Part shown: in pieces, positions 25,450-36,100 of the stretch
Layout of the letters: every line of letters begins with the position of its first letter
Position numbering within the stretch: the first letter of the stretch is position 1
NCBI GenBank assembly: GCA_017461345.1
Contig: JAFTYP010000007.1
Location: 138,291-177,758, forward strand
Length of the DNA: 39,468 bases
Reading direction: 5' to 3'
Source of the DNA: Bacteroidaceae bacterium
GTDB lineage: Bacteria; Bacteroidota; Bacteroidia; Bacteroidales; Bacteroidaceae
Program-made: the position numbers and the translations under genes
Notes under the pieces: generated by a model
What the model was told of the DNA's origin: nothing
Seen by the model: the letters and a program-made list of their open reading frames with translations, nothing else
The model's database searches: none

Positions 25450-26580
25450 CTATCTGTTGCAGAAGAGGTCGAACGAGGCATCCCAATCTTTCCAGACAGG
25501 TTCTCGTCCGAGTTCCTTCAGGCGCAGTTCTATTTCTTTTGCCGTACGGTTGTCCGACACGGTAAACTGTTCGAGTGCTTGCGGATAGGTGTGGTATCCG
25601 CCGGGATTGACCTTCGATTCTGCCGACATTGTAGTGACTCCCAGTGTGCACATGTTGTCGCGGATGTATGCCGGCTCACGGGTGGAGTAGGAGATATCCA
25701 CGTCGTGATCGAAGATGCGCATGGCAAAGGTGGCTTGAGCCAGTTCCTTGTCTGTCATGATGCAGTTGGGCTGGAAGTCTTCGTTCTGTGCTGGTCTCAT
25801 TCTTGGGAAGTTCACGCTGTACTTCGTCCGCCAGTAGTGTTTCTGCAGGTAACGCAGATGATAGGCCATCATGGTGACGTCTGTCCGCCATTCCTTCTCC
25901 AATCCGATGAGCACTCCCATTCCTATGGAGTGGACGCCTGCTTGCCCCATGCGGTCGAAGCCGTCGCATCTCCATTCGAAACGCGATTTCATTCCTCTGG
26001 GGTGGTAGAGGTTATAGTTTTCCTTGTGATAGGTTTCCTGGAAGCATATCACGCCGTTCAGTCCGTGCTGGGTGAGTTCCTTATACTCTTCCGCCTTCAG
26101 GGGCATGACTTCTATCTTGATGTTCGAGAAGTAACGCTTGGCGATGTCGATGGCTTTGGCCAGGTAGGGCACTCCGGCTTTTGCAGGGTTTTCGCCGGTG
26201 ACGAGCAGGATGTTCTCAAACGGTGCGAGTTGTTTGATGGCTTTATATTCGTTCTCTATCTGCTCGGGGGTAAGGATTGTTCTTTCCATCGGGTTTTCTC
26301 TGTGGAAACCACAATAGACACACGAGTTGGAACAGGAGTTTGTGATGTAGAGCGGAATGAACATCGACATTGTGCGGCCAAAACGTTCTTCCGTATATCG
26401 GCGCGACAGTCGGGCCATCGTCTCGAGGTAAGGTTCTGCTGCCGGCGAGAGCAATGCCATGAAGTCGTCCACGTCGCAGCGACTTTTGCCTAAGGCGCGT
26501 CGCACATCGGCATCGGTCATTCCTGCTATTCGCTCGGTTGTTTCTTCCCAGGATATATTCTTTAGTTCTTCTGAAAACAT
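25450..26580 (-). CDS. thiH: 2-iminoacetate synthase
   Basis: This 376-residue radical SAM enzyme splits tyrosine to give dehydroglycine (2-iminoacetate) for thiazole formation by ThiG. It is the anaerobic alternative to ThiO. The cluster motif is C83-x3-C87-x2-C90 (NSCSNSCVYCGF). Other typical ThiH segments are LLVTGENP, GVICFQETYHKENYN and FPRMRPA. It is separated from thiF by a 209-nt gap holding a 22-bp array that doubles as a terminator, and it has its own -7 box at 26602-26609. It therefore seems to head a second thiamine unit with the TenI-like and HAD genes. Confidence 0.96.
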   Translation of the reverse strand: MFSEELKNISWEETTERIAGMTDADVRRALGKSRCDVDDFMALLSPAAEPYLETMARLSRRYTEERFGRTMSMFIPLYITNSCSNSCVYCGFHRENPMERTILTPEQIENEYKAIKQLAPFENILLVTGENPAKAGVPYLAKAIDIAKRYFSNIKIEVMPLKAEEYKELTQHGLNGVICFQETYHKENYNLYHPRGMKSRFEWRCDGFDRMGQAGVHSIGMGVLIGLEKEWRTDVTMMAYHLRYLQKHYWRTKYSVNFPRMRPAQNEDFQPNCIMTDKELAQATFAMRIFDHDVDISYSTREPAYIRDNMCTLGVTTMSAESKVNPGGYHTYPQALEQFTVSDNRTAKEIELRLKELGREPVWKDWDASFDLFCNR

Positions 26581-26601
26581 TGGTTTTAATCAAAGAATGT
26601 A

Positions 26602-26609
26602 CAAAGGTA
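26602..26609 (-). promoter_or_regulatory. -7 promoter box for thiH
   Basis: The minus strand reads TACCTTTG, 22 nt upstream of the thiH ATG. No good -33 TTTG is visible, and no TPP riboswitch fits in the short leader. Confidence 0.6.
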
Positions 26610-26703
26610 CGAAAAATTTGGAGTATTGGGTTGGAAAAATTGTTATTGTCTTTCTATCGTATAATTATTTCGCTCGAATCTGTCTGCAATGGCATGTCTG
26701 AAA

Positions 26704-26789
26704 ACATCTACTGCCTAATTGCCCGACATCTACTGCCAAGTTGCCTGGAATGGTTAACCTTTTTGCCCGATTTGGCAGTAGATGTTTTT

Positions 26790-26791
<2 letters not shown>
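26704..26791. terminator. Bidirectional terminator built from a 22-bp array, after thiF
   Basis: ACATCTACTGCC occurs twice (26704-26715 and 26726-26737), and GGCAGTAGATGT once (26774-26785). On the plus strand the inner arm pairs for 12 to 15 bp and is followed by seven T. On the minus strand the pairing with the outer arm is followed by TTTTC, which would end the thiamine operon just after the thiF stop (26790). The two directions can thus use different arms of the same array. Confidence 0.8.
26705..26770. repeat. 22-bp-period tandem array, CATCTACTGCC type with one GGTTAACC unit
   Basis: Units start at 26705, 26727 and 26749. The first two begin CATCTACTGCC. The third begins AATGGTTAACC, like the arrays at 6281, 24133 and 32094. 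Units 1 and 3 both end in TTGCCCGA and unit 2 in TTGCCTGG. This locus links the otherwise different array types. Confidence 0.85.
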
Positions 26792-29848
<3,057 letters not shown>

Positions 29849-29856
<8 letters not shown>

Positions 29857-30460
29857 ATTTCAAAATTCTATTTATTTCTTCTATGGGATTTTCTGCTCGA
29901 AGGATTGCTCCTGAGAGTGCGATGCCCGAGATACCTGTCTGCATTATGCCTGGTATGTCTTCGGCTGTGATGCCGCCAATGGCAACGACGGGTATGTCGA
30001 TGGCTGCTTCTTTTACTTTTTGCATAATGCTGCGATAGCCTTCGAGCCCGAGGGTGGGGGAGAGTCCTTTCTTGGTGGTTGTGAAACGGAACGGGCCGCA
30101 TCCGATGTAATTGGCTGTTGCTTGGTAGTGAGATGCTATGTCTTCGAATGTATTTGCTGTACCTCCGATGATGACGTTATTGCCAAGGATGCGACGTGCC
30201 TCTATGATTGGCATGTCGTTTTTGCCAAGATGTACGCCGTCGGCTTTGAGTTTATGGACCAGTTCGACGTGGTCGTCTATGATGAATGTTGCGCCATATT
30301 GGTTGCAAAGCCTTCTTACTTCTGTTCCTACGCTGAGGAATTCTTCTTCGGACGCTTCTTTCATTCGTAACTGCACCCATTTGATGCCGCCTTCCAGGGC
30401 GAGGCGAATGCTGTCGAGATAGGTGTGTTGTTCGGTGAAATGTGATATGAATTGTATCAT
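29849..30460 (-). CDS. thiE: Thiamine-phosphate synthase
   Basis: This 203-residue enzyme joins HMP diphosphate and thiazole phosphate to give thiamine monophosphate. ATG 30460 ([15 protein letters not shown]) is chosen because the frame upstream runs through thiS. Motifs are VQLRMKE (diphosphate region), [41 protein letters not shown] and [12 protein letters not shown]. All are closer to true ThiE than in the second copy at 24857-25432. It overlaps thiS by 4 bp (ATGA) and thiG by 8 bp. Confidence 0.95.
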
Positions 30461-30654
30461 CCTCCGCAGGCTGCTTTTATGATGACTACTGATGTGCCTT
30501 CTTCCAAGGGTGTTTGTTCCCAGAGTGTTCTTGGCACCATTTTGTTTTCTATTGCTACTGCTACGCCTTTTTCGGGCAGGGAGAGTTCTTGGGCAAGTGC
30601 AGATAGATTTGCTGCGTCCGTGGTTATTGTTTTGTTGTTGACGTTTATATTCAT
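30457..30654 (-). CDS. thiS: Sulfur carrier protein ThiS
   Basis: This 65-residue ubiquitin-like protein ends in the required Gly-Gly (KAACGG), which is adenylated by ThiF and then thiocarboxylated. The start MNINVNNKTI at 30654 is set by family length; the open frame upstream belongs to the thiD overlap. It overlaps thiD by 4 bp and thiE by 4 bp, so translation of the three is tightly coupled. Confidence 0.96.
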   Translation of the reverse strand: MNINVNNKTITTDAANLSALAQELSLPEKGVAVAIENKMVPRTLWEQTPLEEGTSVVIIKAACGG

Positions 30655-31457
30655 AACATGTAGAAGTGGTTGACGGGTCCGTGTCCATGTCCTATTTCGT
30701 AGTCTGCTCCGGAGAGTATGGCGTTTGCCACATAGTCTTTTGCTCCTGTTGCAGCCTGTTGCAATGTTTTGCCTTGAGCAAGCAGTGCAGCAAAGGCTGA
30801 CGACATGGTGCATCCGGTTCCGTGTGTGTTGCGTGTTGTTATTCTTTCCGAGGGAAGTTCGAGCATTGTTTTTGTTTCGATATCGTAGAAATAATCGACG
30901 AGTCGGTCTTCTATGAGGTGTCCGGCTTTGAGCAAAACGGATGTGTTGTACTGTTCTGCCAGTTGTTTTGCCGCGGCGGGGAGGGCGTTTTGGCAGTCCA
31001 GTTTTATACCCCCGAGCAGTATTTCCGCCTCGGGTATATTGGGTGTGACGACTCTGGCAAGTGGCATGAGTTCTTCCACGAGTGTCTGAATGGCAGATTC
31101 TTCTATGAGACGATGACCACTTGTTGAAACCATGACGGGGTCGAGGACGATGTTTCTTGCCTTGTGTTTACGGAGTGTTTTGCTGACGGTCTGAACTATT
31201 TCTGCCGACTGAAGCATGCCTATCTTTACGGCATCTGCTCCGATGTCGGTGAGTACGGCTTCTATCTGTCCTTCTATGATGTTGAGGGGGACTGGGTGTA
31301 CTGCTTCCACTCCGATGGTGTTCTGCACCGTGATGGCTGTGATGGCTGTAGAAGCATAGCAACCGAGTGCCGATATTGCCTTGATATCGGCCTGTATTCC
31401 GGCTCCGCCTCCGCTGTCGCTGCCGGCTATTGAGAGTACTGTTCTGTAGTGTTTCAT
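30651..31457 (-). CDS. thiD: Hydroxymethylpyrimidine/phosphomethylpyrimidine kinase
   Basis: This ribokinase-family enzyme phosphorylates HMP and HMP phosphate to HMP diphosphate. I place the start at ATG 31457 (MKHYRTVLSIAGSDSGG), giving 268 residues. ATGs at 31487 and 31484 are in frame but lie inside the terminator stem of the TPP riboswitch, and the extra residues (MMYRIMAFCR) do not match the family. Motifs are AGSDSGGGAGIQADIKAI near the N-terminus, VLDPVMVSTSGHRL in the middle, and the anion-hole motif TRNTHGTGCTMSSAFAA near the C-terminus. It is the first gene of the riboswitch-controlled operon. Confidence 0.95.
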   Translation of the reverse strand: MKHYRTVLSIAGSDSGGGAGIQADIKAISALGCYASTAITAITVQNTIGVEAVHPVPLNIIEGQIEAVLTDIGADAVKIGMLQSAEIVQTVSKTLRKHKARNIVLDPVMVSTSGHRLIEESAIQTLVEELMPLARVVTPNIPEAEILLGGIKLDCQNALPAAAKQLAEQYNTSVLLKAGHLIEDRLVDYFYDIETKTMLELPSERITTRNTHGTGCTMSSAFAALLAQGKTLQQAATGAKDYVANAILSGADYEIGHGHGPVNHFYML

Positions 31458-31462
31458 ACGAC

Positions 31463-31491
31463 AAAAGGCCATGATGCGATACATCATGACC
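31463..31491 (-). terminator. Riboswitch-linked intrinsic terminator before thiD
   Basis: On the minus strand GGTCATGATG (31491-31482) pairs with CATCATGGCC (31476-31467) over 10 bp with one G-U pair and a 5-nt loop. UUUU follows (31466-31463). It lies about 30 nt after the TPP aptamer and just before the chosen thiD start. It is the likely expression platform that stops transcription when TPP is bound. Confidence 0.8.
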
Positions 31492-31519
31492 TTCCTTATT
31501 GCTTGTTAAGTTTATGCGA

Positions 31520-31594
31520 CTCAATCCCTACGGCAGTATTGGCTGCATCAGGTTCGAAGGTATAATCTCAGCCCCTATGGGGCACCCTTTTGAT
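31520..31594 (-). promoter_or_regulatory. TPP riboswitch (THI element) of the thiamine operon
   Basis: The minus strand carries the conserved order of the TPP aptamer: AGGGTGCCCC, then GGGGCTGAGA (CTGAGA at 31571-31566), GAACCTGATGC (ACCTGA at 31553-31548), a short arm with AATACTG, and GTAGGGATTGA closing P1. TCAA at the 5' end pairs with TTGA at the 3' end. This class binds thiamine pyrophosphate and lowers expression of thiamine genes. Confidence 0.95.
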
Positions 31595-31605
31595 GTTCGA
31601 CCTTG

Positions 31606-31636
31606 CAAAGTTACGAGAAATTATTGACAAATCAAA
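31606..31636 (-). promoter_or_regulatory. Full Bacteroidetes promoter of the thiamine operon
   Basis: The minus strand has TTTG (31636-31633), 19 nt of spacer and TAACTTTG (31613-31606). This is an exact match to the consensus, and it places the transcription start just ahead of the TPP aptamer. Confidence 0.85.
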
Positions 31637-31673
31637 ATTTATAAATTCAATTTTCTCGGTTCTTTTCTGCCGT

Positions 31674-31964
31674 TTATTTGTGTTTCTTCTCCGGTTTCTT
31701 CGGGAACCAGCCTTTGCGAACACGTTCGCGCTGCTCGAAAAGTTCGAGTATAGACCAGAAACTCGAGAAACTGAAGACGCCGAGCAACACTGAAAGATAG
31801 ATGTTTTCCACAAAGAGCGAGCCTATGCAGCCTGCAATTCCGAAGACGAGAAACACAGGCCAGCACTTGACGCCGAAATGGTATTCGCTCTTGATGACGA
31901 TAGGGTGGAACAGGCCGATGCAAAGAAATGTCCCCAATCCGAGTATGATGCCGTGAAAATTCAT
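31674..31964 (-). CDS. DUF4491 family small membrane protein
   Basis: This 96-residue protein starts at ATG 31964 (MNFHGIILGLGTFLCIGLFHP); the frame is open upstream but without a family match. It has three hydrophobic segments (about 5-23, 34-52, 56-76) and a basic C-terminal tail (RKGWFPKKPEKKHK). The HPIVIKSEYHFG motif after the first helix is typical of DUF4491, an inner-membrane family of unknown role found in many anaerobes. It lies upstream of the thiamine promoter on the same strand with no linked gene. A weak -7 box (TACTTTTA) lies near 31995-32002. Confidence 0.8.
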   Translation of the reverse strand: MNFHGIILGLGTFLCIGLFHPIVIKSEYHFGVKCWPVFLVFGIAGCIGSLFVENIYLSVLLGVFSFSSFWSILELFEQRERVRKGWFPKKPEKKHK

Positions 31965-32093
31965 AATATGATTCGACTGTTTACTAATTCTATGTAAAAG
32001 TACAACATTATCACGAATATACAAAATATAACACGAAGATTAAACAACAAGTTGCATGCTCCGCACAACAACTACAACCTTTCTGCCCAAATA

Positions 32094-32160
32094 CCTTAAC
32101 CATTATTGCAAGAAAGGTCAACCATTCCGGACAAATAGGTTAACCATTATTTCGAGAATA
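32094..32160. repeat. 22-bp-period tandem array, GGTTAACC type, three units
   Basis: Units begin at 32094 (CCTTAACC), 32116 (GGTCAACC) and 32138 (GGTTAACC), exactly 22 bp apart, continuing ATTATTGCAAGAAA, ATTCCGGACAAATA and ATTATTTCGAGAAT. The piece before it (about 32072-32093) ends in TGCCCAAATA and may be a decayed unit. The array lies between divergent DUF4491 and rubredoxin genes. The rest of 32003-32270 holds no recognised gene. Confidence 0.88.
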
Positions 32161-32270
32161 CTTGTGCTTCTTCTTACCGTAGCCCAACCACATTTCCGGA
32201 CCGGCAGAACAAAGCCTACGGCCGCCGCCTGTTTCGGACATCGTTTTTATGTTTTTTTTAGATAGCAGAA

Positions 32271-32302
32271 TTTGTGAAATAAAAAATAAACACCTAACTT
32301 TG
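32271..32302 (+). promoter_or_regulatory. Full Bacteroidetes promoter for the rubredoxin gene
   Basis: TTTG (32271-32274), 20 nt of spacer and TAACTTTG (32295-32302). The rubredoxin ATG follows 68 nt after the -7 box. Confidence 0.82.
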
Positions 32303-32370
32303 TACACAGAAAAACAGAGTCACACCTCTGCACAAACAACATTTTACAAACCTAACAAAACAAAGAAACC

Positions 32371-32529
32371 ATGACAAAGTATGTATGTGAAGTGTGCGGC
32401 TGGGAATATGATCCCGAAGTAGGAGTACCCGAAAAGAACATCGCCCCCGGCACACCCTGGGAAGAAGTACCCGAAGATTTCGAATGTCCGCTGTGCGGCG
32501 TAGGCAAAGACCAATTCGCCGCCGAATAA
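32371..32529 (+). CDS. Rubredoxin
   Basis: This 52-residue protein binds one iron atom through C6, C9, C39 and C42 (CEVCG and CPLCG). The core is typical: WEYDPEVGVPEKNIAPGT and WEEVPEDFECP. Rubredoxins carry single electrons, often to rubrerythrin or superoxide reductase in anaerobes. It has a strong promoter and is followed by a long-stem hairpin before the polymerase gene 65 nt on. No redox partner gene is adjacent. Confidence 0.96.
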   Translation: MTKYVCEVCGWEYDPEVGVPEKNIAPGTPWEEVPEDFECPLCGVGKDQFAAE

Positions 32530-32536
32530 ACAACAC

Positions 32537-32584
32537 AGCCCTCCCTCACAAACTCCACAACAGCAGAGAACAAGAGGGAGGGCT
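32537..32584 (+). terminator. Hairpin between rubredoxin and the Y-family polymerase gene
   Basis: AGCCCTCCCTC (32537-32547) pairs perfectly with GAGGGAGGGCT (32574-32584) across a 26-nt loop. No T-run follows, and the polymerase ATG is only 9 nt away. It may act as a partial terminator, an mRNA-stabilising end, or a structure that limits translation of the polymerase. Confidence 0.6.
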
Positions 32585-32593
32585 TAAACTAAC

Positions 32594-34021
32594 ATGAGCA
32601 ACAAGGACAATCGCATATACATCGCCATCGATCTCAAATCGTTCTATGCCAGCGTAGAGTGCGTAGAGCGTGGACTCGACCCCCTGACCACTAACCTCGT
32701 CGTGGCAGACGAAAGCCGGACAGAAAAAACCATCTGCCTGGCCGTCACGCCATCACTGAAAAAACACGGCATAGGGGGCAGGGCACGATTGTTCGAAGTC
32801 TATCAAAAAGCAAAAGGAGTTGATTTCATCATCGCCATGCCACGCATGGCCCTCTACATCGACTACAGCGCACGCATCTACAGCATCTACCTGAAATACA
32901 TCGCACCCGAAGACATGCACGTCTACAGCATAGACGAAGTCTTCATGGATGTCACAGACTATCTGGACTCCTACAAGATGACAGCCCACCAACTGGCCAT
33001 AACCATCATACGCGACGTACTGAAAAACACAGGCATCACGGCAACGGCAGGCATCGGCACAAACATGTACCTCTGCAAAGTAGCAATGGACATCGTAGCA
33101 AAACGCATGCCCGCCGACAGCGACGGAGTACGCATTGCCGAACTCGACGAAATGGCATACAGAAAACAACTCTGGAACCATTTCCCGCTTACAGACTTCT
33201 GGCGCGTAGGACATGGCATTGCCGACAAACTCGCACGCTACGGCATCGACACAATGGGCAAAGTGGCCCGCTGCTCCATCGACAACGAAGAACTCCTCTA
33301 CCGGCTGTTTGGCATCAATGCCGAACTCCTCATAGACCACGCATGGGGTTGGGAACCATGCACCATCAACTACATAAAAAACTATCGGCCCGAAGCAAAA
33401 TCCATGAGCAGCGGACAAGTGCTCTCAGAGCCATACACCTTCAGCAAAGCCCGAAACGTCGTCATGGAAATGGCAGACGACATCAGTCTAAGCCTCGTAG
33501 AAAAGCGCATGGCCACAAACCAACTCGTACTCACCGTCGGTTACGACAGAGAAAGCCTCACTCGTCCGAACATAACCTCACACTATCAGGGCGAAATCGT
33601 GACCGATCATTATGGACGTCCCGTGCCAAAACCCACACGCGGAACAGTCAACCTCAACAGCCATTCCTCCTCAAGCAAAGAAATAATCAACGCAGTCATC
33701 TCCTTGTACGACAGAATAGTTAATAAAGAACTCCTCATCCGACGCTTGAACATCTCAACAAACCACATAAAGGCAGAAGCCTACACCACTAACCCCACTT
33801 CGCACAAGGCAATACAACTCGATCTCTTCACCGACACCAATAATATCAACCAATCACAAAAGGCCAAGGAAAAAGACTTAGAAAAAGAACGGCGCATGCA
33901 AGAAGCCCTGCTCAAAATAAAACACCGTTTCGGCAACAACGCCATCCTGAAAGGCACCAGTTTCTCGGAAGGAGCAACAGGAAGAGAACGTCACAAACAG
34001 ATAGGAGGCCATAAAGCATAA
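32594..34021 (+). CDS. Y-family DNA polymerase (UmuC/UvrX-like)
   Basis: This 475-residue translesion polymerase has D13 in IAIDLKSFYASVEC, the catalytic acidic pair in YSIDEVFMD (D114, E115), and a helix-hairpin-helix region (FWRVGHGIADKLARYGIDTMG, split around 205-225). The little-finger domain follows, and a clamp-binding motif QLDLF lies at 408-412. A charged helix of about 60 residues ends the protein. It is closer to the UvrX/YqjW group of mobile-element and SOS polymerases than to DinB. A YolD-like gene follows after 22 nt, the same pairing seen in Firmicutes. No LexA-type operator was recognised upstream. Confidence 0.92.
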   Translation: MSNKDNRIYIAIDLKSFYASVECVERGLDPLTTNLVVADESRTEKTICLAVTPSLKKHGIGGRARLFEVYQKAKGVDFIIAMPRMALYIDYSARIYSIYLKYIAPEDMHVYSIDEVFMDVTDYLDSYKMTAHQLAITIIRDVLKNTGITATAGIGTNMYLCKVAMDIVAKRMPADSDGVRIAELDEMAYRKQLWNHFPLTDFWRVGHGIADKLARYGIDTMGKVARCSIDNEELLYRLFGINAELLIDHAWGWEPCTINYIKNYRPEAKSMSSGQVLSEPYTFSKARNVVMEMADDISLSLVEKRMATNQLVLTVGYDRESLTRPNITSHYQGEIVTDHYGRPVPKPTRGTVNLNSHSSSSKEIINAVISLYDRIVNKELLIRRLNISTNHIKAEAYTTNPTSHKAIQLDLFTDTNNINQSQKAKEKDLEKERRMQEALLKIKHRFGNNAILKGTSFSEGATGRERHKQIGGHKA

Positions 34022-34043
34022 GCCACCACCAACATCGCATCAA

Positions 34044-34241
34044 ATGGGAAACTACGACGACATAATCAATCTGCCACACCACGTCTCCAAAAGACATCCG
34101 CAAATGTCCATGTATCAGCGTGCCGCCCAGTTCGCCCCCTTTGCCTGCCTCACCGGACACGACAGCACACTGGAACAAACAGCAAAGCAGTTTCAGCAGA
34201 ACATAATCGACATGGAAAACCCGGACGACGACATCCTTTAA
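34044..34241 (+). CDS. YolD-like small protein
   Basis: This 65-residue protein reads MGNYDDIINLPHHVSKRHPQ, then MSMYQRAAQFAPFACLTGHD. This is the hallmark of the YolD-like group that accompanies UvrX-type Y-family polymerases, where it has been proposed to act like UmuD. It has no signal peptide. It lies 22 nt after the polymerase gene, and a cupin gene follows after 30 nt. The partner role is inferred from context. Confidence 0.85.
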   Translation: MGNYDDIINLPHHVSKRHPQMSMYQRAAQFAPFACLTGHDSTLEQTAKQFQQNIIDMENPDDDIL

Positions 34242-34271
34242 CCATAAAACACAACGCCTATATATATAATA

Positions 34272-34673
34272 ATGTATAGAACTATGACAATAGACACACA
34301 AATACTCGACGAACTGACAGAGAAAGCAAAAGCATCACCACGCCTCCGAATGAACTACGACCTTCGCTACAGCGACAAAGACAACTCGCAACGAATGCTC
34401 AACGCACTCGAACCCGGAACACTTGTTCCCATACACCGACACAAAAACACATCGGAAACAGTCGTTTGCATACGTGGCCGCTTCGAAGAATATCTGTATG
34501 ACGAAGAAGGCAGATTGACCGAAACAATCGACATGCATCCCGGAGGCATCGTGCTGAACATACCTGCAGGACAATGGCACAGCCTTAAATCGCTGGAATC
34601 GGGAACGGTCCTTATTGAAATGAAAGACGGAGCCTACGAACCACTAACGGAAGAAAACATCCTCAATCCATAA
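34272..34673 (+). CDS. WbuC-type cupin-fold protein
   Basis: This protein of up to 133 residues contains one cupin domain. The segments ASPRLRMNYDLR, QRMLNALEPGT, IHRHKNTSETV and IPAGQWHSL match the WbuC family, with His residues placed to bind a metal. The family is often encoded in O-antigen or polysaccharide loci, and the reaction is unknown. ATG 34272 is used; ATG 34284 (MTIDTQ) agrees better with the family N-terminus. It is the third gene of the polymerase-YolD unit, which ends at a bidirectional terminator. Confidence 0.85.
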   Translation: MYRTMTIDTQILDELTEKAKASPRLRMNYDLRYSDKDNSQRMLNALEPGTLVPIHRHKNTSETVVCIRGRFEEYLYDEEGRLTETIDMHPGGIVLNIPAGQWHSLKSLESGTVLIEMKDGAYEPLTEENILNP

Positions 34674-34703
34674 TGTTCGCCCCAAGAGTAACGACATAAA
34701 ATA

Positions 34704-34735
34704 AAGGGAAGCACTCTTTTCGGAATGCTTCCCTT
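34704..34735. terminator. Bidirectional terminator between the cupin gene and rplS
   Basis: AAGGGAAGCA (34704-34713) pairs perfectly with TGCTTCCCTT (34726-34735). GTTTT follows on the plus strand, and a U-rich run (TTATTTTATG) on the minus strand. The genes on both sides converge here. Confidence 0.88.
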
Positions 34736-34773
34736 GTTTTATCCGTGCAAAAACAGAAGGAAAAAGGATTATA

Positions 34774-35142
34774 TTAATCCTCCTTTTTAACTACAACGCG
34801 CTTTTCTGCGATGCGAGCCTTCTTGCCGGTGAGGTTGCGCAGGTAGTAGAGCTTAGCACGACGTACCTTACCAACTTTGTTCACCACAATGCTGTCGATG
34901 TTAGGACTGCTGATGGGGAAGATACGTTCTACACCAACTGTGCCAGACATCTTGCGGACTGTGAAGCGCTTGTTCTCACCGTGACCGCTGATTTTGATGC
35001 AGACACCACGATAGAGCTGAATACGCTCCTTGTTACCTTCGACAATTTTGTAAGCAACAGTTACGGTGTCACCTGCCTTGAATGAAGGGTGGCTCTTACC
35101 TGTTGCAAATGCTTCTTCAGCAATTTTGATTAAATCAGCCAT
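34774..35142 (-). CDS. rplS: 50S ribosomal protein L19
   Basis: This 122-residue protein sits at the interface of the large and small subunits. ATG 35142 ([12 protein letters not shown]) is chosen by family length; the open frame upstream crosses the promoter. Motifs are [49 protein letters not shown] and [19 protein letters not shown]. It is a single gene here, unlike the rpsP-rimM-trmD-rplS order of many bacteria, with its own -7 box. Confidence 0.97.
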   Translation of the reverse strand: MADLIKIAEEAFATGKSHPSFKAGDTVTVAYKIVEGNKERIQLYRGVCIKISGHGENKRFTVRKMSGTVGVERIFPISSPNIDSIVVNKVGKVRRAKLYYLRNLTGKKARIAEKRVVVKKED

Positions 35143-35233
35143 AATGCTTTTTTGTTTAAAAATTGTTTTGTCGATCACACATAGGCATAACAGGTCTCTC
35201 TTTTCCTGCCAGCGACCTATGGGAAAGCGGCTG

Positions 35234-35241
35234 CAAAGGTA
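35234..35241 (-). promoter_or_regulatory. -7 promoter box for rplS
   Basis: The minus strand reads TACCTTTG, 91 nt upstream of the rplS ATG. TTTC stands 19 nt upstream of it. Confidence 0.65.
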
Positions 35242-35304
35242 CAACAAAAAATCGACACACGAAAGATAAACATGGAAACTTTATTGATTTAACATAAAAT
35301 TATG

Positions 35305-35312
35305 TACTTTTG
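35305..35312 (+). promoter_or_regulatory. -7 promoter box for the nucleotidase pair
   Basis: TACTTTTG matches TAnnTTTG, 22 nt before the ATG at 35335. It diverges from the rplS promoter 64 nt away. Confidence 0.6.
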
Positions 35313-35334
35313 CACTGAAATATCTGCAATATAA

Positions 35335-36093
35335 ATGAGGAAAAGGAGTTTTTTTGTCATTCTTTTTGCATTGTGTGTTGTATGTTTGCAAGCACAGCAA
35401 TATAAAATTCAGTCCTGTCGTTGGAAGAGAATTGATGTTACTTCTCGACTGGATTCCTTATTGCCGGCAGAGTCTGTGACAACTCTTGCACAATACAAAT
35501 CGAAGGTGGACAGCATCGTTACTCCGGCACTTGGCTTGAGTCGTAAGGCAATGAGTGCAGGTAAGCCGGAGAGTTTGCTTGGCAATTGGATTGCGGATGT
35601 AATTGTCGAAGGTGGCACTGCCACCGGATTGGAGGCTGCCGACATAGGGCTCGTCAACATTGGAAGTCTGCGCGGCGAAATGCCTGACGGGATTATCACA
35701 AAGGGCAACATTATGCAAATATCACCTTTCGACAACTATATTGTTGTGCTCGAGATGCGTGGAAAGGACATGATCGAACTGATGCACGAGATAGCAGCCG
35801 TAGGGGGAGAAGCAGTCAGCAGCAGCATAAGGATGGAGATTTCGCCGGACGGGAAATTGCTTTCCTGCACTATCGACGGCAAAGAGATTGACCCCCGACG
35901 CATCTATAAGGTTGCAACGATTGACTATCTTGCCGAAGGTAACGACGGGATGACTGCGCTGAAGAAGGCTGTCAAACGTCACGACCTTGGCATATTGACA
36001 CGAGACATCATGTCGGAATACGTGATTAAGCACAGAGTGATGGACAGCCACATAGAGGGAAGGATAAAGATAAAAGAACAAATTTCTGAATGA
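35335..36093 (+). CDS. Secreted 5'-nucleotidase C-terminal domain protein
   Basis: This 252-residue protein has a signal peptide (ending near LQAQQ) and consists only of the substrate-binding C-terminal domain of UshA-type nucleotidases. Family features are GNWIADVIVEG, IGLVNIGSLRGEMPDG, ISPFDNYIVVLEMRGKDM and TIDYLAEGNDGM. The metal-binding catalytic domain is encoded by the next gene, 7 nt downstream. The order is thus C-terminal domain first, the reverse of the fused enzyme. The two proteins probably meet in the periplasm to hydrolyse nucleotides or UDP-sugars. Confidence 0.88.
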   Translation: MRKRSFFVILFALCVVCLQAQQYKIQSCRWKRIDVTSRLDSLLPAESVTTLAQYKSKVDSIVTPALGLSRKAMSAGKPESLLGNWIADVIVEGGTATGLEAADIGLVNIGSLRGEMPDGIITKGNIMQISPFDNYIVVLEMRGKDMIELMHEIAAVGGEAVSSSIRMEISPDGKLLSCTIDGKEIDPRRIYKVATIDYLAEGNDGMTALKKAVKRHDLGILTRDIMSEYVIKHRVMDSHIEGRIKIKEQISE

Positions 36094-36100
36094 CAATGCC

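Noticed and set aside
25433..25651. N-terminal extension of the TenI-like gene
   Set aside because: It lies inside the end of thiH in another frame. The family N-terminus starts at 25432.
30461..30688. N-terminal extension of thiE
   Set aside because: It is the shadow of thiS. The family N-terminus starts at 30460.
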